NCBI GenBank assembly: GCA_032718475.1
Contig: JAUCBJ010007042.1
Location: 1-64,000, forward strand
Origin: Nemertoderma westbladi
Taxonomy: Eukaryota; Xenacoelomorpha; Nemertodermatida; Nemertodermatidae
Direction of reading: 5' to 3'
DNA: 64,000 bases
The position numbers were made by a program, and so were the translations under genes. Below the pieces are notes generated by a model that did no database searches, had not been told where the DNA came from, and worked only from the letters and a program-made list of their open reading frames with translations. This document shows positions 30,663 through 42,000 of the stretch, in pieces; positions within the stretch are counted from its first letter, which is position 1, and each line of letters opens with the position of its first letter.

Positions 30663-33600
30663 CTGTATGGGATTGGTTGTGGGAATATAAACAAGAGTTA
30701 GGCAGTAGCGTATAAGTAAGTAGAAACTATCGGAGTGGGGCACCTGTATGGGATTGGTTGTGGGAATATAAACAAGAGTTAGGCAGTAGCGTATCAGTAA
30801 GTATAAGCTATCGGAGTGGGGCACCTGTAGGTGATTGGTTGAGGGTAGGGATGTGCCGGACTGACCTTTTTCAAACCGGCCAGACCGGAACCGGATTTGT
30901 AAAAAAAATCCGGCCGGAATTCCGGCCAAAGCCGGATTTTTTTATATATCGCCATAACCATTTGCACCATAACCTACGCCGATTTGATATTTGCTAATAT
31001 GATATAGGCCTAATGGGGCCTAATGGATTGATTTGATGTTGTTAAATGTAAAATATGAAAACGAAATGAAATAAAGTGCAAATTGAAAAATATAACGAAG
31101 TAATAATAGCTGTAGTTTTTTTTATAATCTCTGAATTAAATGGGATTTACTAGAATTTCTAAATTGCCTGTCGAATAAACTGGTCATTCACGGCGGTAAG
31201 CTTAATATCAATTTATAACAAACTTAGCTAGACCTAACATCAACGCTTGCGCGCTGGGACAATAGAATAATTATTGGCTAGTTATAATTAGTATACGGTC
31301 TGGGCATATTTGTACTAATTTATTAAGTGTTAGTGGGGCTGAGCCCAACCAAATACAAATATTCTTGGCAAAAAAGTAGTCAGTCAGCTCAGCATGTCGA
31401 TTGTATCGATAGTCATAAAATTATAGCTCTGCTTTAGACTTTATCATAATTCATAACATGAATAATGAAGATGATACAAACTATGAAAAATAATGTATTT
31501 TATTCCATTGTATTTGCTTATGTTTAAATTTGTTTGAATTTGAAAGAAAATGTATTTTATGTTTTTTTGGAAAATTTATATAATTGTAAATTTTGTTAAC
31601 AATTTGTTGAAATGGAAATCCGGCAGGAGCCGGATTTTTTTCTCAAAATCCGGCCGGAATTCCGGCCCGGCCGGATATCCGGTAAACCCCTAGTTGAGGG
31701 AATATAAACAAGAGTTAGGCAGTAGCGTATCAGGATATCCGGTAAACCCCTAGTTGAGGGAATATAAACAAGAGTTAGGCAGTAGCGTATCAGTAAGTAG
31801 TATCGGAGTGGGGAACCTGTAGGGATTGGTTGAGGGAATATAAACAAGAGTTAGGCTGTAGCGTATGGCACCTGTAGGGATTTGTTGAGGGAATATAATC
31901 AAGAGTTAGGCAGTAGCGTATCAGTAAGTAGAAGCTGTCGGAGTGGGGCACCTGTAGGGATTGGTTGAGGGAATATAAACAAGAGTTAGGCTGTAGCGTA
32001 TGGCACCTGTAGGGATTTGTTGAGGGAATATAATCAAGAGTTAGGCAGTAGCGTATCAGTAAGTAGAAGCTGTCGGAGTGGGGCACCTGTAGGGATTGGT
32101 TGAGGGAATATAAACAAGAGTTAGGCTGTAGCGTATGGCACCTGTAGGGATTTGTTGAGGGAATATAATCAAGAGTTAGGCAGTAGCGTATCAGTAAGTA
32201 GAAGCTGTCGGAGTGGGGCACCTGTAGGGATTGGTTGAGGGAATATAAACAAGAGTTAGGCTGTAGCGTATGGCACCTGTAGGGATTGGTTGTGGGAGTA
32301 TAAACAGCGGTTAGGCACTAGCGTATCAGTAAGTATAAGCTATCGGAGTGGGGCACCTGTAGGGATTGGTTGAGGGAATATAAACAAGAGTTAGGCTGTA
32401 GCGTATGGCACCTGTAGGGATTGGTTGAGGGAGTATAAATAAGAGTTAGGCAGAAGCGTATCAGTAAGTAGAAGCTGTCGGAGTGGGGCATCTTTACGGA
32501 TTGGTTGAGTGAGTATAAACAGGGGTTAGGCACTAGCGTATCAGTAAGTAGAAGCTGTCGGAGTGGGGCCTCTTTACGGATTGGTTGTGGGAGTATAAAC
32601 AGGGGTTAGGCACTAGCGTATCAGTAAGTATAAGCTATCGGAGTGGGGCACCTGTAGGGATTGGTTGAGGGAATATAAACAAGAGTTAGGCTGTAGCGTA
32701 TGGCACCTGTAGGGATTGGTTGAGGGAGTATAAATAAGAGTTAGGCAGTAGCGTATCAGTAAGTATAAGCTGTCGGAGTGGGGCATCTTTACGGATTGGT
32801 TGAGGGAGTATAAACAGGGGTTAGGCACTAGCGTATCAGTAAGTATAAGCTATCGGAGTGGGGCACCTGTAGGGATTGGTTGAGGGAATATAAACAAGAG
32901 TTAGGCTGTAGCGTATGGCACCTGTAGGGATTGGTTGAGGGAGTATAAATAAGAGTTAGGCAGAAGCGTATCAGTAAGTATAAGCTGTCGGAGTGGGGCA
33001 CCTGTAGGGATTGGTTGAGGGAATATAAACAAGAGTTAGGCTGTAGCGTATCAGTAAGTAGAAGCTGTCGGAGTGGGGCACCTGTAGGGATTGGTTGAGG
33101 GAGTATAATCAAGAGTTAGGTTGTAGCGTATGGCACCTGTAGGGATTGGTTGAGGGAGTATAATCAAGAGTTAGGCAGTAGTGTATCAGTAAGTATAAGC
33201 TATCGGAGTGGGGCACCTGTAGGGATTGTTTGAGGGAATATAAACAAGAGTTAGGTTGTAGCGTATGGCACCTGTAGGGATTGGTTGATGGAGTATAAAT
33301 AAGAGTTAGGCAGTAGCGTATAAGTAAGTAGAAGCTATCGGAGTGGGGCACCTGTAGGGATTGGTTGAGGGAATATAAACAAGAGTTAGGTTGTAGCGTA
33401 TGGCACCTGTAGGGATTGGTTGATGGAGTATAAATAAGAGTTAGGCAGTAGCGTATCAGTAAGTAGAAGCTGTCGGAGTGGGGCACCTGTAGGGATTGGT
33501 TGAGGGAGTATAATCAAGAGTTAGGCAGTAGCGTATCAGTAAGTATAAGCTGTCGGAGTGGGGCATCTTTACGGATTGGTTGAGGGAGTATAAATAAGAG

Positions 33601-35221
33601 TTAGGCAGTAGCGTATCAGTAAGTAGAAGCTGTCGGAGTGGGGCACCTGTAGGGATTGGTTGAGGGAGTATAATCAAGAGTTAGGCAGTAGCGTATCAGT
33701 AAGTATAAGCTGTCGGAGTGGGGCACCTGTAGGGATTGGTTGAGGGAGTATAATCAAGAGTTAGGCAGTAGCGTATCAGTAAGTATAAGCTGTCGGAGTG
33801 GGGCATCTTTACGGATTGGTTGAGGGAGTATAAATAAGAGTTAGGCAGTAGCGTATCAGTAAGTATAAGCTATCGGAGTGGGGCACCTGTAGGGATTGGT
33901 TGAGGGAATATAAACAAGAGTTAGGTTGTAGCGTATGGCACCTGTAGGGATTGGTTGAGGGAGTATAAATAAGAGTTAGGCAGTAGCGTATCAGTAAGTA
34001 TAAGCTGTCGGAGTGGGGCATCTTTACGGATTGGTTGTGGGAGTATAATCAAGAGTTAGGTTGTAGCGTATGGCACCTGTAGGGATTGGTTGAGGGAGTA
34101 TAAACAGCGGTTAGGCACTAGCGTATCAGTAAGTAGAAGCTGTCGGAGTGGGGCATCTTTACGGATTGGTTGTGGGAGTATAATCAAGAGTTAGGTTGTA
34201 GCGTATGGCACCTGTAGGGATTGGTTGTGGGAGTATAAACAGCGGTTAGGCACTAGCGTATCAGTAAGTAGAAGCTGTCGGAGTGGGGCATCTTTACGGA
34301 TTGGTTGTGGGAGTATAATCAAGAGTTAGGTTGTAGCGTATGGCACCTGTAGGGATTGGTTGTGGGAGTATAAACAGCGGTTAGGCACTAGCGTATCAGT
34401 AAGTAGAAGCTGTCGGAGTGGGGCATCTTTACGGATTGGTTGTGGGAGTATAATCAAGAGTTAGGTTGTAGCGTATGGCACCTGTAGGGATTGGTTGATG
34501 GAGTATAAATAAGAGTTAGGCAGTAGCGTATCAGTAAGTAGAAGCTGTCGGAGTGGGGCACCTGTAGGGATTGGTTGAGGGAATATAAACAAGAGTTAGG
34601 TTGTAGCGTATGGCACCTGTAGGGATTGGTTGAGGGAGTATAAATAAGAGTTAGGCAGTAGCGTATCAGTAAGTAGAAGCTGTCGGAGTGGGGCACCTGT
34701 AGGGATTGGTTGAGGGAGTATAAACAAGAGTTAGGTTGTAGCGTATGGCACCTGTAGGGATTGGTTGAGGGAGTATAAATAAGAGTTAGGCAGTAGCGTA
34801 TCAGTAAGTATAAGCTGTCGGAGTGGGGCATCTTTACGGATTGGTTGTGGGAGTATAATCAAGAGTTAGGCTGTAGCGTATGGCACCTGTAGGGATTGGT
34901 TGTGGGAGTATAAACAGCGGTTAGGCACTAGCGTATCAGTAAGTATAAGCCATCGGAGTGGGGCCTCTTTACGGATTGGTTGTGGGAGTATAAACAAGAG
35001 TTAATATAATTTGATAATAAATACTAACATGTGAGTTGACAACTTCACAATCTATGACAAACATAACTCCAGTTTTACTATAGGAATAACAGATCTGTGT
35101 TTCTGTTGTGTCTGTGAACTTTGGTCCGATAGTAATGTCTAGCGGACACGTATACTTCAGTGTCCGGGCCAGATTACCGTCGGAGGTAGAATGGAATGGC
35201 ACCGGATTGTAACTGGTAATC
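29703..35221 (-). CDS. GRAMD1: GRAMD1/Aster sterol-transfer protein, last two exons
   Basis: Exons 35221-35029 and 30662-29703 join in phase 0 (VIDCEVVNSH then VPHSDSFYLL). They encode most of a VASt/ASTER domain, a linker, one membrane span and a C-terminal helix. Matches to the GRAMD1A-C family include YTCPLDITIGPK, TTETQ, FVIDCEV, RYCLTRV, and RYRKHLWGFVKGFIERN (vertebrate RYRKQPWGLVKTFIEKN). Aster proteins are anchored in the ER and carry cholesterol from the plasma membrane at contact sites; that role is family knowledge. The GRAM domain and earlier exons are not seen, so the next intron rightward is at least 29 kb or those exons lie outside. Which vertebrate paralogue it matches best cannot be decided. 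Confidence 0.85.
30613..30845 (-). repeat. 80/81-bp junction-derived units next to the GRAMD1 last exon
   Basis: The first three units of the GRAMD1 array, counted from the exon. On the - strand each holds cccatacag or ctacag, then gtgccccactccgatag..ctaactc, a copy of the intron end and the first ~50 bases of the exon. The unit nearest the exon is the genuine exon start. The hAT-like element splits this block from the rest of the array. Confidence 0.92.
30846..31692. mobile_element. hAT-like non-autonomous element (847 bp)
   Basis: GTTGAGGG flanks both ends (30838-30845 and 31693-31700), a perfect 8-bp duplication of an array unit. Terminal repeats are tagggatgtgccgg and, inverted, taggggtttaccgg (10 of 14 match). 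Both subterminal regions carry ggccggaattccggcc, a 16-bp palindrome, and several aatccggc motifs, as expected of transposase-binding ends. The AT-rich interior has no transposase frame. TAGGG-type ends with 8-bp duplications are typical of hAT elements; family assignment is inferred. Confidence 0.85.
31673..31792. repeat. Chimeric 60-bp duplication of transposon end plus array unit
   Basis: Two exact 60-bp copies (31673-31732 and 31733-31792) each contain the last 20 bases of the hAT-like element (ggatatccggtaaaccccta) fused to gttgagggaatataaacaag and the rest of a partial unit. Array amplification therefore continued after the insertion and captured the transposon terminus. Confidence 0.9.
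31793..35003 (-). repeat. 80-bp/55-bp junction-derived minisatellite filling the GRAMD1 intron
   Basis: Roughly 50 units are either 80 bp or 55 bp (26 bp around agtaagtagaagctgtcgg deleted). They commonly alternate as a 135-bp higher-order repeat. On the - strand every unit keeps ctacag|gtgcc or gtaaag|atgcc, the copied 3' splice site, and full units continue into the exon-derived ccccactccgatagcttcta. The intron half (ttaactcttgtttatactcc) is also present once beside the donor at about 35003-34985. This suggests that the ancestral intron was about 65 bp. Confidence 0.95.
35029..35221 (-). CDS. GRAMD1: GRAMD1 exon with central ASTER domain
   Basis: This 193-nt exon runs from the acceptor aatttgtttag to the donor CAT|GTTAGT. 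One base completes a split codon and 64 codons follow (ITSYNPVPFHSTSDG to CEVVNSH). ARTLKYTCPLDITIGPK and TTETQ are the ASTER-domain strand motifs; GVMFVIDCEV matches the family ECYVIDAEV. The intron after it begins with sequence that resembles the repeat unit's intron half. Confidence 0.82.
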
Positions 35222-35429
35222 CTAAACAAATTAAATTTACTAAATAAATACAATAAATAAACTCGTATCATCGTATGATTATAATCAACACTCAGCCGAC
35301 TTCCACTACTTCTGATAATAACTTCGACAACTACATGTCTCGCACTGTGTTTGCACAAATCACATAAACTGATACACCACCGAAAATATAATCAATATCA
35401 ATCAAACAGCATGCCGAAGTCGGAGACGA

Positions 35430-35622
35430 ACCGAAGACTCTACCCGAAGGTCGGGGTGGGCGCTACTCCTATCACAAGTTTTGCTCCCAGTTATTTGAGT
35501 GGTTCTCATTTTATCCATCCCAGGGGATGAAAGGCTGGCTGAGTGGACCCTGCGGGGGCTCGAACCTACAACCAATAGATTGCACTCCCGGCGCTCAACC
35601 AACTGAGCTACCTGCCAGCCTC
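35430..35622 (-). mobile_element. tRNA-derived SINE
   Basis: On the - strand a tRNA-like head begins ggctggcaggtagctcagtt. It has an A box tagctcagttgg (35610-35599) and a B box ggttcgagccc (35566-35556) spaced as in a pol III promoter. A non-tRNA body follows with tttcatcccctgggatgga and ggagtagcgcccacc. Stem pairing of the head is imperfect and the element continues past it, so a SINE fits better than a functional tRNA gene. No target-site duplication was defined. Confidence 0.7.
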
Positions 35623-36074
35623 CTTATAAACGTTAGATTTTCATTACGGGATAGGTATGCCGAGTGAGAAATAATTTAGAAAACTACAAACTAATTACAA
35701 ACAAAGTTATATCCCGAGAAATAAGAAATAAATATTATTATTTGCTGGTTATGATTGAGGTTGGAAGATAGTGAGTGGAACGGTGCGGTGAAGTTCAAAC
35801 AAAGTCAATTAAGATTCCAATTCAGATGGAACTATATTGGGGAATTATTCCTGCCACACCCAGTACCTCACGTGTTTAATAGAGATACAAGCAGCCTCGT
35901 GTAAGTTAATATTATCTAACGTGCATAGCTAGGCAGTTGCTATTATACGTAGCAGGCAGTAATTATATTATGGCGAATGTAAGTAAGTAATTGCGATAGG
36001 AGACAGCAAGTCTGCGGCGAAACACACAAGGCTCGACTCGACTCCAATATGTATTGTATATGTGTGCGTGCATG
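35623..36074. other. AT-rich sequence between SINE and giant array
   Basis: No gene or repeat is recognised here. If GRAMD1 continues rightward, this is intron. Confidence 0.5.
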
Positions 36075-39000
36075 TATGGGGGACTGTATGACTGGGACTG
36101 TTAGCATACAGTGTAGGTGTGTCTGGGGGACTGTATGACTGAGTCTGTTAGCATACAGTGTAGGTGTGTCTGGGGGACTGTATGACTGAGTCTGTTAGCA
36201 TACAGTGTAGGTGTGTCTGGGGGACTGTATGACTGAGTCTGTTAGCATACAGTGTAGGTGTGTCTGGGGGACTGTATGACTGAGTCTGTTAGCATACAGT
36301 GTAGGTGTGTCTGGGGGACTGTATGACTGAATCTGTTAGCATACAGTGTAGGTGTGTCTGGGGGACTGTATGACTGAGTCTGTTAGCATACAGTGTAGGT
36401 GTGTCTGGGGGACTGTATGACTGAGACTGTTGCAATACACAGTGTGTGGTGAGTCTATATGGGGGACTGTATGACTGAGTCTGTTAGCATACAGTGTAGG
36501 TGTGTCTGGGGGACTGTATGACTGAATCTGTTAGCATACAGTGTAGGTGTGTCTGGGGGACTGTATGACTGAGTCTGTTAGCATACAGTGTAGGTGTGTC
36601 TGGGGGACTGTATGACTGGGACTGTTAGCATACAGTGTAGGTGTGTCTGGGGGACTGTATGACTGAGTCTGTTAGCATACAGTGTAGGTGTGTCTGGGAG
36701 ACTGTATGACTAGACTGTTGCAATACACAGTGTGTGGTGAGTCTATATGGGGGACTGTATGACTGGGACTGTTAGCATACAGTGTAGGTGTGTCTGGGGG
36801 ACTGTATGACTGAGTCTGTTAGCATACAGTGTAGATGTGTCTGGGGGACTGTATGACTGAGTCTGTTAGCATACAGTGTAGGTGTGTCTGGGAGACTGTA
36901 TGACTAGACTGTTGCAATACACAGTGTGTGGTGAGTCTATATGGGGGACTGTATGACTGGGACTGTTAGCATACAGTGTAGGTGTGTCTGGGGGACTGTA
37001 TGACTGAGTCTGTTAGCATACAGTGTAGATGTGTCTGGGGGACTGTATGACTGAGTCTGTTAGCATACAGTGTAGGTGTGTCTGGGAGACTGTATGACTA
37101 GACTGTTGCAATACACAGTGTGGTGAGTCTATATGGGGGACTGTATGACTGGGACTGTTAGCATACAGTGTAGGTGTGTCTGGGGGACTGTATGACTGAG
37201 TCTGTTAGCATACAGTGTAGATGTGTCTGGGGGACTGTATGACTGAGTCTGTTAGCATACAGTGTAGATGTGTCTGGGGGACTGTATGACTGAGTCTGTT
37301 AGCATACAGTGTAGGTGTGTCTGGGAGACTGTATGACTAGACTGTTGCAATACACAGTGTGTGGTGAGTCTATATGGGGGACTGTATGACTGGGACTGTT
37401 AGCATACAGTGTAGGTGTGTCTGGGGGACTGTATGACTGAGTCTGTTAGCATACAGTGTAGATGTGTCTGGGGGACTGTATGACTGAGTCTGTTAGCATA
37501 CAGTGTAGGTGTGTCTGGGAGACTGTATGACTAGACTGTTGCAATACACAGTGTGTGGTGAGTCTATATGGGGGACTGTATGACTGGGACTGTTAGCATA
37601 CAGTGTAGGTGTGTCTGGGGGACTGTATGACTGAGTCTGTTAGCATACAGTGTAGGTGTGTCTGGGGGGACTGTATGACTGAGTCTGTTAGCATACAGTG
37701 TAGGTGTGTCTGCGGGACTGTATGACTGAGTCTGTTAGCATACAGTGTAGGTGTGTCTGGGGGACTGTATGACTGAGTCTGTTAGCATACAGTGTAGGTG
37801 TGTCTGGGGGACTGTATGACTAGACTGTTGCAATACACAGTGTGTGGTGAGTCTATATGGGGGACTGTATGAATGAGTCTGTTAGCATACAGTGTAGGTG
37901 TGTCTGGGGGACTGTATGACTAGACTGTTGCAATACACAGTGTGTGGTGAGTCTATATGGGGGACTGTATGACTGGGACTGTTAGCATACAGTGTAGGTG
38001 TGTCTGGGGGACTGTATGACTGAGTCTGTTAGCATACAGTGTAGGTGTGTCTGGGGGACTGTATGACTGAGTCTGTTAGCATACAGTGTAGGTGTGTCTG
38101 GGGGACTGTATGACTAGACTGTTGCAATACACAGTGTGTGGTGAGTCTATATGGGGGACTGTATGAATGAGTCTGTTAGCATACAGTGTAGGTGTGTCTG
38201 GGGGACTGTATGACTGAGTCTGTTAGCATACAGTGTAGGTGTGTCTGGGGGACTGTATGACTGAGTCTGTTAGCATACAGTGTAGGTGTGTCTGGGGGAC
38301 TGTATGACTAGACTGTTGCAATACACAGTGTGTGGTGAGTCTATATGGGGGACTGTATGACTGAGTGTGTTAGCATACAGTGTAGGTGTGTCTGGAGTAC
38401 TGTATGACTGAGTCTGTTAGCATACAGTGTAGGTGTGTCTGGGGGACTGTATGACTAGACTGTTGCAATACACAGTGTGTGGTGAGTCTATATGGGGGAC
38501 TGTATGAATGAGTCTGTTAGCATACAGTGTAGGTGTGTCTGGGGGACTGTATGACTGAGTCTGTTAGCATACAGTGTAGGTGTGTCTGGGGGACTGTATG
38601 ACTGAGTCTGTTAGCATACAGTGTAGGTGTGTCTGGGGGACTGTATGACTGAGTCTGTTAGCATACAGTGTAGGTGTGTCTGGGGGACTGTATGACTAGA
38701 CTGTTGCAATACACAGTGTGTGGTGAGTCTATATGGGGGACTGTATGAATGAGTCTGTTAGCATACAGTGTAGGTGTGTCTGGGGGACTGTATGACTAGA
38801 CTGTTGCAATACACAGTGTGTGGTGAGTCTATATGGGGGACTGTATGAATGAGTCTGTTAGCATACAGTGTAGGTGTGTCTGGGGGACTGTATGACTGAG
38901 TCTGTTAGCATACAGTGTAGGTGTGTCTGGGGGACTGTATGACTGAGTCTGTTAGCATACAGTGTAGGTGTGTCTGGGGGACTGTATGACTGAGTCTGTT

Positions 39001-42000
39001 AGCATACAGTGTAGGTGTGTCTGGGGGACTGTATGACTAGACTGTTGCAATACACAGTGTGTGGTGAGTCTATATGGGGGACTGTATGAATGAGTCTGTT
39101 ATCATACAGTGTAGGTGTGTCTGGGGGACTGTATGACTGAGTCTGTTAGCATACAGTGTAGGTGTGTCTGGAGTACTGTATGACTGAGTCTGTTAGCATA
39201 CAGTGTAGGTGTGTCTGGGGGACTGTATGACTGAGTCTGTTAGCATACAGTGTAGGTGTGTCTGGGGGACTGTATGACTGAATCTGTTAGCATACAGTGT
39301 AGGTGTGTCTGGGGGACTGTATGACTGAGTCTGTTAGCATACAGTGTAGGTGTGTCTGGGGGACTGTATGACTGGGACTGTTAGCATACAGTGTAGGTGT
39401 GTCTGGGGGACTGTATGACTGAGTCTGTTAGCATACAGTGTAGGTGTGTCTGGGAGACTGTATGACTAGACTGTTGCAATACACAGTGTGTGGTGAGTCT
39501 ATATGGGGGACTGTATGACTGGGACTGTTAGCATACAGTGTAGGTGTGTCTGGGGGACTGTATGACTGAGTCTGTTAGCATACAGTGTAGGTGTGTCTGG
39601 GGGGACTGTATGACTGAGTCTGTTAGCATACAGTGTAGGTGTGTCTGCGGGACTGTATGACTGAGTCTGTTAGCATACAGTGTAGGTGTGTCTGGGGGAC
39701 TGTATGACTGAGTCTGTTAGCATACAGTGTAGGTGTGTCTGGGGGACTGTATGACTGAATCTGTTAGCATACAGTGTAGGTGTGTCTGGGGGACTGTATG
39801 ACTGAGTCTGTTAGCATACAGTGTAGGTGTGTCTGGGGGACTGTATGACTGGGACTGTTAGCATACAGTGTAGGTGTGTCTGGGGGACTGTATGACTGAG
39901 TCTGTTAGCATACAGTGTAGGTGTGTCTGGGAGACTGTATGACTAGACTGTTGCAATACACAGTGTGTGGTGAGTCTATATGGGGGACTGTATGACTGGG
40001 ACTGTTAGCATACAGTGTAGGTGTGTCTGGGGGACTGTATGACTGAGTCTGTTAGCATACAGTGTAGGTGTGTCTGGGGGGACTGTATGACTGAGTCTGT
40101 TAGCATACAGTGTAGGTGTGTCTGCGGGACTGTATGACTGAGTCTGTTAGCATACAGTGTAGGTGTGTCTGGGGGACTGTATGACTGAGTCTGTTAGCAT
40201 ACAGTGTAGGTGTGTCTGGGGGACTGTATGACTAGACTGTTGCAATACACAGTGTGTGGTGAGTCTATATGGGGGACTGTATGAATGAGTCTGTTAGCAT
40301 ACAGTGTAGGTGTGTCTGGGGGACTGTATGACTAGACTGTTGCAATACACAGTGTGTGGTGAGTCTATATGGGGGACTGTATGACTGGGACTGTTAGCAT
40401 ACAGTGTAGGTGTGTCTGGGGGACTGTATGACTGAGTCTGTTAGCATACAGTGTAGGTGTGTCTGGGAACTGTATGACAAAGTCTGTTAGCATACAGTGT
40501 AGGTGTGTCTGGGGGACTGTATGACTAGACTGTTGCAATACACAGTGTGTGGTGAGTCTATATGGGGGACTGTATGAATGAGTCTGTTAGCATACAGTGT
40601 AGGTGTGTCTGGGGGACTGTATGACTGAGTCTGTTAGCATACAGTGTAGGTGTGTCTGGGGGACTGTATGACTAGACTGTTGCAATACACAGTGTGTGGT
40701 GAGTCTATATGGGGGACTGTATGAATGAGTCTGTTAGCATACAGTGTAGGTGTGTCTGGGGGACTGTATGACTAGACTGTTGCAATACACAGTGTGTGGT
40801 GAGTCTATATGGGGGACTGTATGAATGAGTCTGTTAGCATACAGTGTAGGTGTGTCTGGGGGACTGTATGACTGAGTCTGTTAGCATACAGTGTAGGTGT
40901 GTCTGGGGGACTGTATGACTAGACTGTTGCAATACACAGTGTGTGGTGAGTCTATATGGGGGACTGTATGAATGAGTCTGTTAGCATACAGTGTAGGTGT
41001 GTCTGGGGGACTGTATGACTAGACTGTTGCAATACACAGTGTGTGGTGAGTCTATATGGGGGACTGTATGAATGAGTCTGTTAGCATACAGTGTAGGTGT
41101 GTCTGGGGGACTGTATGACTAGACTGTTGCAATACACAGTGTGTGGTGAGTCTATATGGGGGACTGTATGAATGAGTCTGTTAGCATACAGTGTAGGTGT
41201 GTCTGGGGGACTGTATGACTGAGTCTGTTAGCATACAGTGTAGGTGTGTCTGGGGGACTGTATGACTGAGTCTGTTAGCATACAGTGTAGGTGTGTCTGG
41301 GGGACTGTATGACTGAGTCTGTTAGCATACAGTGTAGGTGTGTCTGGGGGACTGTATGACTAGACTGTTGCAATACACAGTGTGTGGTGAGTCTATATGG
41401 GGGACTGTATGAATGAGTCTGTTATCATACAGTGTAGGTGTGTCTGGGGGACTGTATGACTGAGTCTGTTAGCATACAGTGTAGGTGTGTCTGGAGTACT
41501 GTATGACTGAGTCTGTTAGCATACAGTGTAGGTGTGTCTGGGGGACTGTATGACTGAGTCTGTTAGCATACAGTGTAGGTGTGTCTGGGGGACTGTATGA
41601 CTGAATCTGTTAGCATACAGTGTAGGTGTGTCTGGGGGACTGTATGACTGGATCTGTTAGCATACAGTGTAGGTGTGTCTGGGAGACTGTATGACTAGAC
41701 TGTTGCAATACACAGTGTGTGGTGAGTCTATATCGGGGACTGTATGACTGAGTCTGTTAGCATACAGTGTAGGTGTGTCTGGGGCACTGTATGACTGAGT
41801 CTGTTAGCATACAGTGTAGGTGTGTCTGGGGGGACTGTATGACTGAGTTTGTTAGCATACAGTGTAGGTGTGTCTGAGGGACTGTATGACTGAGTCTGTT
41901 AGCATACAGTGTAGGTGTGTCTGGGGGACTGTATGACTGAGTCTGTTAGCATACAGTGTAGGTGTGTCTGCGGGACTGTATGACTGAATCTGTTAGCATA

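Noticed and set aside
31596-34831. Minus-strand frames of 70-143 codons with VPHSDSFYLLIRY-type repeats
   Set aside because: These are array units copied from the GRAMD1 exon edge; only the unit adjoining 30662 continues into the gene.
35547-35622. Functional tRNA gene
   Set aside because: A and B boxes are good, but the acceptor and other stems pair poorly and a SINE-type body follows; a tRNA-derived SINE fits better.
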